A stretch of 64,000 nucleotides of DNA from Magnetospirillum fulvum (GTDB lineage Bacteria; Pseudomonadota; Alphaproteobacteria; Rhodospirillales; Magnetospirillaceae). Position numbers and translations under genes: made by a program. This document shows positions 46,120 through 55,034 of this stretch, in pieces. Where the stretch lies: positions 232,687-296,686 of the forward strand of contig NZ_FNWO01000005.1 in assembly GCF_900108475.1 (NCBI RefSeq), read 5' to 3'. Position 1 is the first letter of the stretch. Every line of letters starts with the position of its first letter. The notes beneath the pieces are model-generated. The model was given only the letters and a program-made list of their open reading frames with translations. It was not told the origin of the DNA and made no database searches.

Positions 46120-46632
46120 ATGATCGCAAAAGAAAAAGTTGCTTCGACGACGGGAGACGTGGCGCCCGCTCCCTCGCGCCGGAAATCGACCCGCGGCCGC
46201 CTCGACGACGGCAGCGCCAATCCCGTTGACATCCATGTCGGATCCCGCGTCCGCCTGCGCCGCACGCTGCTGGGAATGAGCCAGGAAAAGCTGGGCGAGG
46301 CGATTGGCCTGACCTTCCAACAGGTCCAGAAGTACGAACGCGGGGCCAACCGCATCGGTTCCAGCCGCCTGTTCGATCTCGCCCGCATTCTCGACGTGCC
46401 GATCTCGTTCTTCTATGACGACATGCCCGAGGAAGTGAAGGCGCTGTCGCCGGTCTCGATCGTCAAGGGCGAGGCGTCGCATTCGGCGGCCGCGCATCAG
46501 GAAAAAGACGTATTGGCCCGGCGCGAGACCCTGGAACTGGTCCGTGCTTTCTACAAGATCGCCGATCCCAAGGTGCGGGCGCAGGTCTATTCCCTGGCGA
46601 AGTCGCTGGCGAAGGCGTCCGAGGAGGAATAG
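46120..46632 (+). CDS. XRE-family HTH transcriptional regulator
   Basis: A 170-residue DNA-binding protein. After a flexible basic N-terminus (about 40 residues), the helix-turn-helix reads VGSRVRLRRTLLGMSQEKLGEAIGLTFQQVQKYERGANRIGSSRLFDLARILDVPISFFYDD. This is the widespread alphaproteobacterial cro/CI-like type. The C-terminus has a helical dimerisation-like part (RRETLELVRAFYKIADPKVRAQVYSLAKSLA). The ATG at 46120 with GGTAGGACC upstream is chosen. No partner gene points to its regulon. Confidence 0.88.
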   Translation: MIAKEKVASTTGDVAPAPSRRKSTRGRLDDGSANPVDIHVGSRVRLRRTLLGMSQEKLGEAIGLTFQQVQKYERGANRIGSSRLFDLARILDVPISFFYDDMPEEVKALSPVSIVKGEASHSAAAHQEKDVLARRETLELVRAFYKIADPKVRAQVYSLAKSLAKASEEE

Positions 46633-46758
46633 TCCCGTCCTCCGGTCTCCCACCCCTTCGTCGCCGCTCCTCGGCGGCGAAGGGGTTGAACCCGGCCTCC
46701 GCCCCGCCGTCCGTGCTATCTTGGCGCAACGAGAATCGGCAAGGCGGGAGAGGTTCGG

Positions 46759-47634
46759 ATGATCGAGTATGATTTTCCGTTGTGGCGGCCGCCGTCGGAA
46801 GGCGACAACCTGATCATTCAGGCGACGCTGGGATGCCGCTTTAACGCCTGCACCTTCTGTTCGATGTACAAGGCGAAAACCTTCCGCGCCCGGCCATCGG
46901 CCGAGGTGATCGCCGACATCGACCGCGCCGCCGCCCTGTGGCCCGACGCCCGTCGGGTCTTTCTTGCCGACGGCGACGCCTATTGCCTGCCGACCGACGA
47001 TCTGACCCAATTGTGCGACCATCTCGCCGCCCGTCTGCCCGATCTGCAACGGATTTCGGCCTACGCCACCCCATTCGACATCCTGCGCAAAGGGGCCGAC
47101 GACATCGCCCGCCTCAAGGCGCGGCGGCTGGGGCTGGTCTATCTCGGCATCGAAACCGGCTGGGACGATCTGTTGAAGCGGGTGGCCAAAGGCTCGGCGG
47201 CGCAGATGGAGGCGGCGCTGGCCCTGGCGCGCGCCAGCGGGCTGAAAGTCTCGGCGACGCTGATCCTCGGTCTCGGCGGACAAGGGGGCTGGCAGGAGCA
47301 TATCGATTCCAGCGCCGATCTGATCAACCGCGCCCCCCCGGTCTATCTCTCCACCCTCCAACTCGGGCTAGAGGAGAGCGTCGCCCCCCGCTTTCTCGAT
47401 CGGATCGGCCCCGGCTTCGTGCCCCAGGACGATCGCGGCGTGCTGGCCGAACTGCGCCGTCTGGTCGAACGCCTCGCCCCTCCCGCCCCGGTGATCTTCC
47501 GCTCCAACCATGCCAGCAACGCGCTGGCCCTGGCCGGAACCCTGCCGCGCGACCGCGACCGCCTGCTGGGCGAAATCGACGCCGCCCTCGACGGACGCGC
47601 CAGGGTCAGGCCGCGCTGGCTGCGCGGATTCTAA
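46759..47634 (+). CDS. Radical SAM protein with CX4CX2C motif
   Basis: A 291-residue radical SAM enzyme: IIQATLGCRFNACTFCSMYKAKTFRARP gives a CX4CX2C cluster motif rather than CX3CX2C. GLVYLGIETGWDDLLKRVAKG and SATLILGLGGQGGWQEHI follow the Elp3/MiaB-like barrel order. This subgroup is widespread but uncharacterised; substrates are unknown. It lies 126 bases after the HTH gene. Palindromic repeats follow its stop. Confidence 0.82.
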   Translation: MIEYDFPLWRPPSEGDNLIIQATLGCRFNACTFCSMYKAKTFRARPSAEVIADIDRAAALWPDARRVFLADGDAYCLPTDDLTQLCDHLAARLPDLQRISAYATPFDILRKGADDIARLKARRLGLVYLGIETGWDDLLKRVAKGSAAQMEAALALARASGLKVSATLILGLGGQGGWQEHIDSSADLINRAPPVYLSTLQLGLEESVAPRFLDRIGPGFVPQDDRGVLAELRRLVERLAPPAPVIFRSNHASNALALAGTLPRDRDRLLGEIDAALDGRARVRPRWLRGF

Positions 47635-47652
47635 AAAGGGAGGGAGCCTAGA

Positions 47653-47689
47653 GCGCATTCCACTCAAACGAAGTCAGCGTGGAATGCGC
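47653..47689. repeat. Palindromic repeat, form A
   Basis: Perfect 11-base arms GCGCATTCCAC (47653-47663) and GTGGAATGCGC (47679-47689). Preceded by CCTAGA; it is related in sequence to form B at 47753, and similar CTAGAGC-(C)GATTCC units recur in alphaproteobacterial genomes. Confidence 0.6.
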
Positions 47690-47752
47690 GACAAGCCCGA
47701 GCGGCGCTTGAGCCACGCCAGCCCCGGAGGGGCTGCGGCCTTAGGCAAAATC

Positions 47753-47788
47753 CTAGAGCCGATTCCATTTGAATGGAAAAGGCTCTAG
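47753..47788. terminator. Palindromic repeat, form B, acting as convergent terminator
   Basis: Outer arms CTAGAGCC (47753-47760) and GGCTCTAG (47781-47788), inner arms CCATT/AATGG. It sits between the radical SAM gene and convergent dsbB and contains the dsbB TAG stop (47785-47787). Confidence 0.6.
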
Positions 47789-48291
47789 CGGCGACGACGG
47801 AGCGACAGAACCACCAGCAACGCCAACAGGCTGGAATAGGCGATGTTGAGGCTGGCCATCGTCATGCCGTGAAAGGACCAGGCGGGCTGGTCGCAAGGAG
47901 CATCCTCGATCGGGCGGCTCATCGCGTCGGCAAGATCGAAGGTCTGATCGGCCACGGTCTGCGGCGGGGCGCTGGCGGCACAGACCGCCGATTCCCACCA
48001 GAATTGCTCGACCCCGACATGGTAGAACGCGATCAGAGCGTTGAGACCCAACGTCACCGCCGCCAGCCACATCAAGGCGCGGCGGGTGGCGACCATCCGT
48101 GCCGTCCCCAGCGCCAACGCGGCCAGCAGAGCGGCGACGGCAAAGGGAAAGCGTTCGGCGACGCACAGAACGCAGGGACGCATCCCCAGTCCGTACTGGG
48201 CATACAAGGCCGAGGCCAGGGCCGCCAGACAGGCCACAAGCAGAAAAACGGCCGTGAACGCAGGGAAGGGCTGACGGGGAAATCGGCTCAT
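47785..48291 (-). CDS. Disulfide bond formation protein B family (DsbB)
   Basis: A 168-residue membrane protein with four predicted helices. The first periplasmic redox pair is in GMRPCVLCVAERFPF and the second in ESAVCAAS...EDAPCDQPAW, as in DsbB, which reoxidises DsbA and passes electrons to quinone. The ATG at 48291 is chosen because the open frame to 48510 extends into low-quality sequence. No dsbA gene is adjacent. Confidence 0.88.
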   Translation of the reverse strand: MSRFPRQPFPAFTAVFLLVACLAALASALYAQYGLGMRPCVLCVAERFPFAVAALLAALALGTARMVATRRALMWLAAVTLGLNALIAFYHVGVEQFWWESAVCAASAPPQTVADQTFDLADAMSRPIEDAPCDQPAWSFHGMTMASLNIAYSSLLALLVVLSLRRRR

Positions 48292-48361
48292 CCCTCGGAC
48301 TATAGTCCCCTTTCCAATCGGGCGGAAGCGAACTTCCGCCCGACCGGGATGAGGAAAAGTC

Positions 48362-49147
48362 CTACCACGTCGGGATAATGGTGCCGTCGAAACGCTTTGC
48401 GATGAAGGACTTGACCTCGGGCGAGCGATAGGTGGCGATGAAGGCTTGGATCGCCGGATCATCCTTGCGCTTGGTCTGGGTGACGAACCACAACCCCCAC
48501 GGAGTATCAACGCCTTCGAGGAACAACGCGGTCTTGGGGTTTAGCTCGGCAGCGACGGCGTAATTGAGCGGCACGGCGGCGATATCGACGTCGTCGAGCG
48601 AGCGCGGCAATTGGGCGGCATCGATTTCCCGGATCTTCAGCTTTTTCGGGTTATCGACGATGTCGAGCGGCGTCGCGCCGATCCCAACCTTGGGATCGAG
48701 CTTGATCAGCCCGGCCTGTTGCAGCAGCAGCAGAGCTCGTGCCCCGTTGGCGGGATCGTTGGGGATCGCGACGCTGGCTCCGTCCTTGAGATCAGCCTGC
48801 GCCGTCACCTTCCTGGAATAAAGTCCGAGCGGCACGATGATGCTGCGTTCGACCGCGACCAGATCATAGCCCCGCGTCTTGATCTGGTTGTCGAGATAGG
48901 GCTTGTGCTGAAAGTTGTTGAAGTCGATATCGCCCTGAGCCAGCGCCGCGTTAGGCTGGGTATAGTCGGAAAACTCGACCACCTTGATGTCGGTGCCGGT
49001 CTTCTCCTTGTGCAGCTTGGCGGCGAACTCAAGAATCTCGGTGTAAGGCCCGGTGGAGACGCCGATCTTCAAGGGCTCGGCGGCTTGGGCAATGCCGGCT
49101 TGGGCCAGAATCAGGGCCGCTCCGAGCAGAGTGCGTAATCGAATCAT
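48362..49147 (-). CDS. MetQ/NlpA-family substrate-binding protein
   Basis: A 261-residue periplasmic protein with a signal peptide (LILAQAGIAQAAE) but no lipobox cysteine. KIGVSTGPYTEILEFAAKL, VVEFSDYTQPNAALAQGDIDFNNFQHKPYLD and VAIPNDPANGARALLLLQQAGLI are hallmarks of the MetQ (methionine) binding family. It is last in the operon metN - metI - CoA ligase - metQ. Methionine is the default substrate, but the CoA ligase between metI and metQ may point to another ligand. Confidence 0.9.
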   Translation of the reverse strand: MIRLRTLLGAALILAQAGIAQAAEPLKIGVSTGPYTEILEFAAKLHKEKTGTDIKVVEFSDYTQPNAALAQGDIDFNNFQHKPYLDNQIKTRGYDLVAVERSIIVPLGLYSRKVTAQADLKDGASVAIPNDPANGARALLLLQQAGLIKLDPKVGIGATPLDIVDNPKKLKIREIDAAQLPRSLDDVDIAAVPLNYAVAAELNPKTALFLEGVDTPWGLWFVTQTKRKDDPAIQAFIATYRSPEVKSFIAKRFDGTIIPTW

Positions 49148-49182
49148 GTCGTTTTGGTTCCTTGTCGCGAAAAGAGGTGGGA

Positions 49183-50523
49183 TCAGGCCCAGACCGCCCC
49201 GCGCCGATCCTCGACCCGTTTGGCCTTGTGGGTGGCGCGCGGCAGGCTGTCGGCCTCCAGCACCGCCACCTTGGGACCAACCCCGGTGACCGCCTTGATC
49301 CGGCGGGTCAGACGGGCGGCGAGGTCGCCAGGGGGCACGGCACAGCCCCAGCGGCGTTCGACCTCGACCGTCACGATGTCCAGGTGGTTCTCGCGATCGA
49401 GCACCAGCCGATATTCGCCGGTGAAGTCGCCGTCCTGACGCACCACCGCCTCGATATCGCTGGGGAACAAATTGACGCCGCGGACGATCAGCATGTCGTC
49501 AAGCCGCCCGTGCACGCCGAGCAGGCGTTGCGAGGTCCGGCCGCAGCGGCACGGCTCGGAGGTGAACGAGACGATATCGCCGGTGCGGAACCGGATCAGC
49601 GGCCGGGCGCGCTTTTGCAGGGTGGTCAGCACCAGTTCGCCGCGCTCGCCCTCGCGGACCGGCTCGCCGGTAACGGGGTCGAGCACCTCGGCCAGGATAT
49701 GGTCCTCGGCCCAGTGCAGCCCGTCCTTTTCCTCGCACATCCCGGCGCACGAGCCGAAAATGTCGGACAGGCCGTAATAATCATAGACCGACGCCCCCCA
49801 CAGCGACTCGATCCGCCCCCGCGTCTCGGGGATCGAGCCCCCCGGCTCGCCCGCGACAAAGATCCGCCGCACCGCCAGATCGCGGGCGGGGTCGATCCCC
49901 TGCTTCTGCGCCGTCTCGCCCAGGTACCAGGCATAAGACGGCGTGGTCCAGATCGCCGTCGCCTGGAACTGCTTCAGGATCGTCAGCAGCCGTTCCGACG
50001 GCACCGTTCCGGCATGGATCGACAGCGCCCCCAGCTTCTGCGCCCCCAACACGCACGGCCCGCCGACGAACAGCGAGAAATTGAGCGAGTGGCAATAGCG
50101 GTCGGTTGGACGCAGTCCCGACGACCAGAATTGCCGCGCTTCGTAATCCATCCAGGCATCGAAATCGCCCGCCGTGAACGGCGACAGGGTCGGCACCCCG
50201 GTCGAGCCGGACGAGGCCGAGACGTAAACGACCTCGCTTTCCGGCACGGCGGCGATATCGCCCAGCAGCGGCACCGCTTCCTGCCGTTCGCGCAGGATTT
50301 GCTTGTTGATGAAGGGAAAGCGGCGCAGATCGTCCAGGCTTTTCAGGCTGTCCGGCCCCACTCCGGCCGCGGCGAAGCTGGCGCGGTAATAGGGCAAACC
50401 GGCCTGGGCATGGGCCAGATGGGTCCGCAGCAGCGACAGCTTCAACGCGTCCCACTCGGCGCGGGATTGCGTTTCCAGCGCGGGCGCCCAAAATCGGCGT
50501 TCGGCGGCGATATCAATCGTCAT
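49183..50523 (-). CDS. Phenylacetate-CoA ligase-like adenylate-forming enzyme
   Basis: A 446-residue acyl-CoA ligase of the PaaK type. It has the adenylation loop VYVSASSGSTGVPTLSPF (P-loop of the ANL superfamily), YDYYGLSDIFGSCAGMCEEKDGLHWAED, and RTGDIVSFTSEPCRCGRTSQRLLGVHGRLDDMLIVRGVNLFPSDIEA. The acid substrate cannot be read from sequence. Its place between metI and metQ (15 bases after metI, 35 before metQ) makes it part of a transporter operon, which is unusual. It may activate the imported compound. Confidence 0.87.
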   Translation of the reverse strand: MTIDIAAERRFWAPALETQSRAEWDALKLSLLRTHLAHAQAGLPYYRASFAAAGVGPDSLKSLDDLRRFPFINKQILRERQEAVPLLGDIAAVPESEVVYVSASSGSTGVPTLSPFTAGDFDAWMDYEARQFWSSGLRPTDRYCHSLNFSLFVGGPCVLGAQKLGALSIHAGTVPSERLLTILKQFQATAIWTTPSYAWYLGETAQKQGIDPARDLAVRRIFVAGEPGGSIPETRGRIESLWGASVYDYYGLSDIFGSCAGMCEEKDGLHWAEDHILAEVLDPVTGEPVREGERGELVLTTLQKRARPLIRFRTGDIVSFTSEPCRCGRTSQRLLGVHGRLDDMLIVRGVNLFPSDIEAVVRQDGDFTGEYRLVLDRENHLDIVTVEVERRWGCAVPPGDLAARLTRRIKAVTGVGPKVAVLEADSLPRATHKAKRVEDRRGAVWA

Positions 50524-50537
50524 CGGAGCAATCTCCC

Positions 50538-51212
50538 TTACCCGTTGGCCTGGGAACGGTCGCGCTTGTTGAGACGGCGGGCGGCGGCGTCGCCCAGACT
50601 TTGAATCAGTTGAACCAGCACGATCAGCACCACGACGACGGCGACCATCACCTCGCCCTGGAAGCGCTGATAGCCATAGCGGATGCCGAGATCGCCCAAC
50701 CCGCCCCCGCCGACCGCCCCCGCCATCGCCGAATAGCCGATCAGGCTGACGACGGTGATGGTGAGACCGGCGGCGATGCCGGGCAGCGCCTCGGGCACCA
50801 GCACCTTGGTGACGATCTGAAGGGGTGAGGCTCCCATCGCCTGCGCCGCTTCGATCAGCCCGGGATCGACCTCGCGCAACGAGGCTTCGACCAGCCGGGC
50901 GATGAACGGCGCGGCGGCGATCACCAGCGGCACCGTCGCCGCCGCCGTCCCGATCGAGGTTCCGACCAGCGCCCGCGTCAGCGGAATGATCGCGACCATC
51001 AAGATAATGAACGGAGTCGAGCGGGTGGCGTTAACCAACGTCCCGACAACGCGATTGAAGGTCGGCCGGGCCAGGATGTGGCCGGGCTGGGTCACCAGCA
51101 GCAAAATCCCAAGCGGCACGCCGATCAGCGCGGCCAGGACGGCGGAAACGCCGACCATCGCCAGGGTTTCCCACAAGGCTTCAAGCAACAGCTCGATCAG
51201 GCGCTGCGACAC
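50538..51212 (-). CDS. MetI-type ABC transporter permease
   Basis: A 224-residue permease with five hydrophobic helices. The EAA loop is visible as LREVDPGLIEAAQAMGASPLQIVTKVLVPEALPGI, and GYSAMAGAVGGGGLGDLGIRYGYQRF is typical of MetI. A GTG at 51212 gives the usual length; the longer frame to 51287 runs through metN. It overlaps metN by 32 bases, so translation is coupled. Confidence 0.9.
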   Translation of the reverse strand: MSQRLIELLLEALWETLAMVGVSAVLAALIGVPLGILLLVTQPGHILARPTFNRVVGTLVNATRSTPFIILMVAIIPLTRALVGTSIGTAAATVPLVIAAAPFIARLVEASLREVDPGLIEAAQAMGASPLQIVTKVLVPEALPGIAAGLTITVVSLIGYSAMAGAVGGGGLGDLGIRYGYQRFQGEVMVAVVVVLIVLVQLIQSLGDAAARRLNKRDRSQANG

Positions 51213-52236
51213 GGCCGAGAATCTCCACTTTGAGCGATTTGACGCGCAGGAAATCGAGCGCCGCCTGCAATCCGGCTTCGCTACCACCGGCTTCGACCGT
51301 CAGCGTCCCATAGGGGGCGTTCTGGATGTAGTCGATATGGCCGTGCAGGATGTTGAACGAGACGCCGAAGCGGCGGACGATCTCGGACACGATCGGCTCG
51401 TTGGCGGACGGGCCGGTAAAGGTGATCCGCATCACCAGACCCGGCGAGGTCTGCGGCGAGTGGCGCAGCCGCGACCTGACCCGTTCCGGCAGTTCGAGAT
51501 TGAGCACCTCGCGCACCAGCGACCGGGTGACCGGATGGGTCGGCTGGGTGAAGACGTCGAACACCCGCCCCTGCTCGACCACCAGCCCCTGATCGAGCAC
51601 CGCGACCCGGTCGGCGATTTCCCGCACCACCTGCATTTCGTGGGTGATCAGAACGATGGTCAGATTAAGGGTGCGGTTGATCTCGGCCAGCAGGGCCAGG
51701 ATCGATTTGGTCGTCTCGGGGTCCAGCGCCGAGGTCGCCTCGTCGCACAGCAGCACCGAGGGGCGCGACGCCAGGGCGCGGGCAATGCCGACGCGCTGTT
51801 TCTGCCCGCCCGACAATTGCGCCGGATAGGCATCCCGTTTGTCGGTCAGCCCGACCAGATCCAGCATTTCATCGACGCGGCGCAGACGCTCGCCGCGCGG
51901 CATGTCGACCAGTTCAAGCGGCAGGGAGACATTGCCCTGCACCGTCCGCGACGACAGCAGGTTGAAATGCTGGAACACCATCCCGATGTCGTGGCGCGCC
52001 GCCCGCAAGGCCGGGCCAGCAAGACCTGACAGATCGCGCCCGGCGACGGTGATCCGTCCCCGGGTCGGGCGTTCCAACAGATTGATGCAACGGACCAGGG
52101 TGCTTTTGCCTGCACCGGACCGGCCGATGATGCCGAACACCTCGCCCTTTTCGATGGTGAGCGAAATGCCGCGGAGCACCGGGTTCGGGCCGGACGGGAC
52201 ACCGAAGTCCTTCTCCAGGTCGTCGATGACGATCAC
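51181..52236 (-). CDS. MetN-type ABC transporter ATPase with NIL domain
   Basis: A 351-residue ATPase. Walker A GRSGAGKSTLVRCINLLERP, signature QLSGGQKQRVGIARALAS, Walker B VLLCDEATSALD and switch histidine VLITHEMQV are intact. The C-terminal ~85 residues (LVMRITFTGPSANEPIVSEIVRRFGVSFNILHGHIDYIQ) form the NIL domain by which MetN senses intracellular methionine. It starts at GTG 52236 after GGAGGC, directly downstream of an inverted repeat. Confidence 0.92.
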   Translation of the reverse strand: MIVIDDLEKDFGVPSGPNPVLRGISLTIEKGEVFGIIGRSGAGKSTLVRCINLLERPTRGRITVAGRDLSGLAGPALRAARHDIGMVFQHFNLLSSRTVQGNVSLPLELVDMPRGERLRRVDEMLDLVGLTDKRDAYPAQLSGGQKQRVGIARALASRPSVLLCDEATSALDPETTKSILALLAEINRTLNLTIVLITHEMQVVREIADRVAVLDQGLVVEQGRVFDVFTQPTHPVTRSLVREVLNLELPERVRSRLRHSPQTSPGLVMRITFTGPSANEPIVSEIVRRFGVSFNILHGHIDYIQNAPYGTLTVEAGGSEAGLQAALDFLRVKSLKVEILGRVAAPDRAVA

Positions 52237-52248
52237 CCCGAGCCTCCA

Positions 52249-52273
52249 GAAATCTGCCGAATAGACAGATTTC
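52249..52273. promoter_or_regulatory. Inverted repeat before the metN-type gene
   Basis: GAAATCTG (52249-52256) and CAGATTTC (52266-52273), 9-base spacer, lie just upstream of the ribosome site of metN. A TTGACA hexamer is found further upstream on the minus strand. The repeat could be an operator for a sulfur-responsive repressor. Confidence 0.4.
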
Positions 52274-52354
52274 AGGCTAGAGGCGGGCGACCCGGCCTGT
52301 CAACATCATTTATCTACTATTTTTGTCGGTTTGTGGGCTTATAGGCCAGCCAGC

Positions 52355-52588
52355 CTACAGGCGACCCTTCAATTCCGACCGGCTGTAATTGCTGAAATGC
52401 CCTTCGCGGGCGGCCTGCTGGCGGACGCGGCCCAGCGCCGCCTCGGTCTTGCCGCCGACCGACGGCGCAGACACCAGCCGTTCCAACTCGGCACCGGAAC
52501 AGGCCGGACAGGCGGGCTTGTCGGACCCCATCACCAGGGTCTCGAATTCCTCGCCGCATTTAGTGCATCGAAATGAAAAAATAGGCAT
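52355..52588 (-). CDS. FmdB-type zinc ribbon protein
   Basis: A 77-residue protein. MPIFSFRCTKCGEEFETLV and KPACPACSGAELERLVSAPSVGG form the CxxC...CxxC zinc ribbon of the FmdB/regulatory family, whose function is unsettled. The tail (AALGRVRQQAAREGHFSNYSRSELKGRL) is basic. It is encoded alone between the met-type operon and the sulfate locus. Confidence 0.88.
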   Translation of the reverse strand: MPIFSFRCTKCGEEFETLVMGSDKPACPACSGAELERLVSAPSVGGKTEAALGRVRQQAAREGHFSNYSRSELKGRL

Positions 52589-52693
52589 GATTCCTCACGA
52601 TCAGTCTGGCGGATCAACGTAAGGAAACAATAGCGCCAAGCCAGGGCGGGGGAAAAGCGGCGATCAAGACCGCCGCCCCCTTTCTAGAGGCCG

Positions 52694-52939
52694 TCAGGCC
52701 GCCGCCGCCGTCATTGGGCAAAGCCGCCTCCCGAGGATACGGCCAGCCTCGGTCAGCAGCGGCCAGACCTCGGCGGCGGTCAACCCGTCGCGGGCCATCA
52801 CCAGATGGACGATGGGATCGGCCATCACATCGGCCAAGGCGGGTTCGCCGCTGCGCCAAGGGTCATCGGCGCGCCGGGTCGATACCGCCACCGGGGCGGC
52901 ATGGTAACGGGCAGAGGAAGGAAGGGTCGTGATCGTCAT
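52694..52939 (-). CDS. Conserved-looking small protein, unknown
   Basis: An 81-residue ORF with a good ribosome site (AAGGAAACGGCA before the ATG at 52939). It has PVAVSTRRADDPWRSGEPALADVMADPIVHLVMARDGLTAAEVWPLL and a short C-terminal part with one cysteine. It has no signal or membrane helix. It lies between the FmdB gene and the sulfate transporter, divergent from the latter, so it may share its control. Not recognised. Confidence 0.55.
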   Translation of the reverse strand: MTITTLPSSARYHAAPVAVSTRRADDPWRSGEPALADVMADPIVHLVMARDGLTAAEVWPLLTEAGRILGRRLCPMTAAAA

Positions 52940-53084
52940 TGCCGTTTCCTTCTCGTCAAAACCGGGTGCGCGCGACCACTGGCGCGCGCTTCAGATGAGC
53001 GTCACCGTACCGATCGCCCCGGACCACGTCAATGATTATCTATAGATTTAGTAGATTTTGACAGCCGCTTGTGGAGAACTCAGC

Positions 53085-53113
53085 TTGACACCTTTAATCT
53101 AGTAACCTATAGG
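53085..53113 (+). promoter_or_regulatory. Promoter of the sulfate transport operon
   Basis: TTGACA (53085-53090), 17-base spacer, TATAGG (53108-53113): a good sigma-70-like match 40 bases before the sulfate-binding protein start. An AT-rich tract with TTATCTATAGATTTAGTAGA just upstream (from 53036) may hold an activator or repressor site. Confidence 0.65.
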
Positions 53114-53152
53114 GGTGATGAATATCGCTTCGAGACCGAGGGGGAGAACACG

Positions 53153-54199
53153 ATGTCAGGTGAATGGAGCAGAGACGCGGTGCGGCTGGTTCTGGCCACA
53201 GCGCTAGTGGTTGGGGCGGCGATGGCCCTCGCTGCGGCGATCCCCGGCGCGGGCGCGGCGGAAAGCCGAACCCTCCTCAATGTGTCCTACGACCCCACCC
53301 GCGAGCTGTACCAGCAGATCAACGCCGCCTTCATCAAGACCTGGAAAGCCAAGACCGGCGAGGATCTCCGTATCAACCAGTCGCATGGCGGTTCGGGCAA
53401 GCAGGCCCGCGCGGTGATCGACGGTCTTGAAGCCGACGTCGTCACCCTGGCTTTGGCCTACGATATCGACGCCATTGCCCAGCGCGGCCAGATCGACCCC
53501 AAATGGCAGACCCGATTGTCGGCCAACAGCGCGCCCTACACCTCGACCATCGTGTTCCTGGTCCGCAAGGGCAACCCCAAGGCCATCAAGGATTGGGACG
53601 ATCTGGTCCGTCCCGGCATCGCGGTGATCACCCCCAACCCCAAGACTTCGGGCGGGGCGCGCTGGAACTATCTGGCGGCGTGGGGCTACGAACTGAACCG
53701 CACCAACAACGACGCGGCCAAGGCCGAAGCCTTCGTCACCGCCTTGTTCCACAACGTCCCGGTGCTCGACACCGGCGCGCGCGGCTCGACCACCACCTTT
53801 ACCCAGCGCGGCATCGGCGACGTCCTGATCGCCTGGGAGAATGAAGCGATCCTGGCCCTGAAGGAAGTCCCCGGCCAGTTCGAGATCGTCGCCCCCCCGC
53901 TGTCGATCCTGGCCGAACCGTCGGTCACGGTGGTCGATAAGGTGGTCGATCGCCACGGTACCCGCGCCCTGGCCGAAGCCTATCTCTCCTTCCTCTATAC
54001 CCCCGAGGCGCAGGAGATCATCGCCCGCAACCATTACCGCCCGCGCGATCCCGATATCGCCAAGAAGCACGTGACCGAGTTCCCGCCGGTCCGTCTGTTC
54101 ACCATCGACGACGTGTTCGGCGGCTGGGGCAAGGCGCAGACGGCGCACTTCGCCGATGGCGGGATTTTCGACAGGGTCATCGTCAATGCCAAAAAATAA
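53153..54199 (+). CDS. Sulfate/thiosulfate-binding periplasmic protein
   Basis: A 348-residue binding protein (Sbp/CysP family). It has a signal peptide ending near GAGAAES, then [53 protein letters not shown] and the sulfate-site segment [20 protein letters not shown]. It is first of sbp-cysT-cysW-cysA. The ATG at 53153 after GGGGGAG is chosen. Choice between sulfate and thiosulfate as main ligand is not possible here. Confidence 0.94.
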   Translation: MSGEWSRDAVRLVLATALVVGAAMALAAAIPGAGAAESRTLLNVSYDPTRELYQQINAAFIKTWKAKTGEDLRINQSHGGSGKQARAVIDGLEADVVTLALAYDIDAIAQRGQIDPKWQTRLSANSAPYTSTIVFLVRKGNPKAIKDWDDLVRPGIAVITPNPKTSGGARWNYLAAWGYELNRTNNDAAKAEAFVTALFHNVPVLDTGARGSTTTFTQRGIGDVLIAWENEAILALKEVPGQFEIVAPPLSILAEPSVTVVDKVVDRHGTRALAEAYLSFLYTPEAQEIIARNHYRPRDPDIAKKHVTEFPPVRLFTIDDVFGGWGKAQTAHFADGGIFDRVIVNAKK

Positions 54200-55034
54200 T
54201 CCCGCCAAACCTTGGCGGGTGATCCCGGGGTTCGGCCTGACGCTGGGCCTGACCCTGGGGTGGCTCTCGGTTCTGGTGCTCATTCCGCTGACCAGCCTGT
54301 TCGTAATGGCCTCGGGCCTGACCCTCGACCAATGGCTAGCGATCTTTGCCGACAGTCGGGTTCAGGCCGCCTTCCGTCTCAGCTTTGGCGGCGCTTTGGT
54401 AGCGGCGTTGATTAATGCCGCCGCCGGTTTGCTGGTCGCCTGGGTGCTGGTCCGCTTCGACTTCCCCGGACGGCGTCTGATTGACGCGATGGTCGATCTG
54501 CCCTTCGCCCTGCCCACCGCAGTGGCCGGTATCGCCCTGGCCGCGCTGTATGCCCCCCAGGGCTGGATCGGCCAACTGATCGAGCCGCTGGGGATCAAGG
54601 TCGCCTTTACCCCCCTTGGCGCGATCGTCGCGATGGTGTTCGTCGGATTGCCCTTCGTCGTCCGTACCGTCCAGCCGGTGCTGGAAGACATCGATTCCGA
54701 GGTCGAGGAAGCGGCGGCGTCACTGGGCGCCGGGCGCTGGCAGACCTTTTCCCGCGTCATCCTGCCGACCCTGGCCCCGGCGCTGCTGACCGGGTTCGCC
54801 CTGGCCTTCGCCCGCGCCGTCGGCGAATACGGCTCGGTGATCTTCATCGCCGGCAACTTCCCCGGTTTGTCCGAGATCGTGCCGCTGCTGATCGTGGTCC
54901 GGCTCGAGCAATACGATTATGTCGGCGCCACCGCGATCGCCGCGATCATGCTGGTGGCGTCGTTCGTGCTGCTGCTGGCGATCAACGGCCTGCAACGCTG
55001 GAACCGTGACCGCCTGTCCCGTGGAGCCGCCTGA
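54186..55034 (+). CDS. cysT: Sulfate ABC transporter permease CysT (CysU)
   Basis: A 282-residue permease with six hydrophobic helices. [24 protein letters not shown] and the EAA loop [33 protein letters not shown] are visible, and [19 protein letters not shown] is family-specific. It overlaps the binding-protein gene by 14 bases and cysW by one (TGATG). Confidence 0.95.
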   Translation: MPKNNPAKPWRVIPGFGLTLGLTLGWLSVLVLIPLTSLFVMASGLTLDQWLAIFADSRVQAAFRLSFGGALVAALINAAAGLLVAWVLVRFDFPGRRLIDAMVDLPFALPTAVAGIALAALYAPQGWIGQLIEPLGIKVAFTPLGAIVAMVFVGLPFVVRTVQPVLEDIDSEVEEAAASLGAGRWQTFSRVILPTLAPALLTGFALAFARAVGEYGSVIFIAGNFPGLSEIVPLLIVVRLEQYDYVGATAIAAIMLVASFVLLLAINGLQRWNRDRLSRGAA

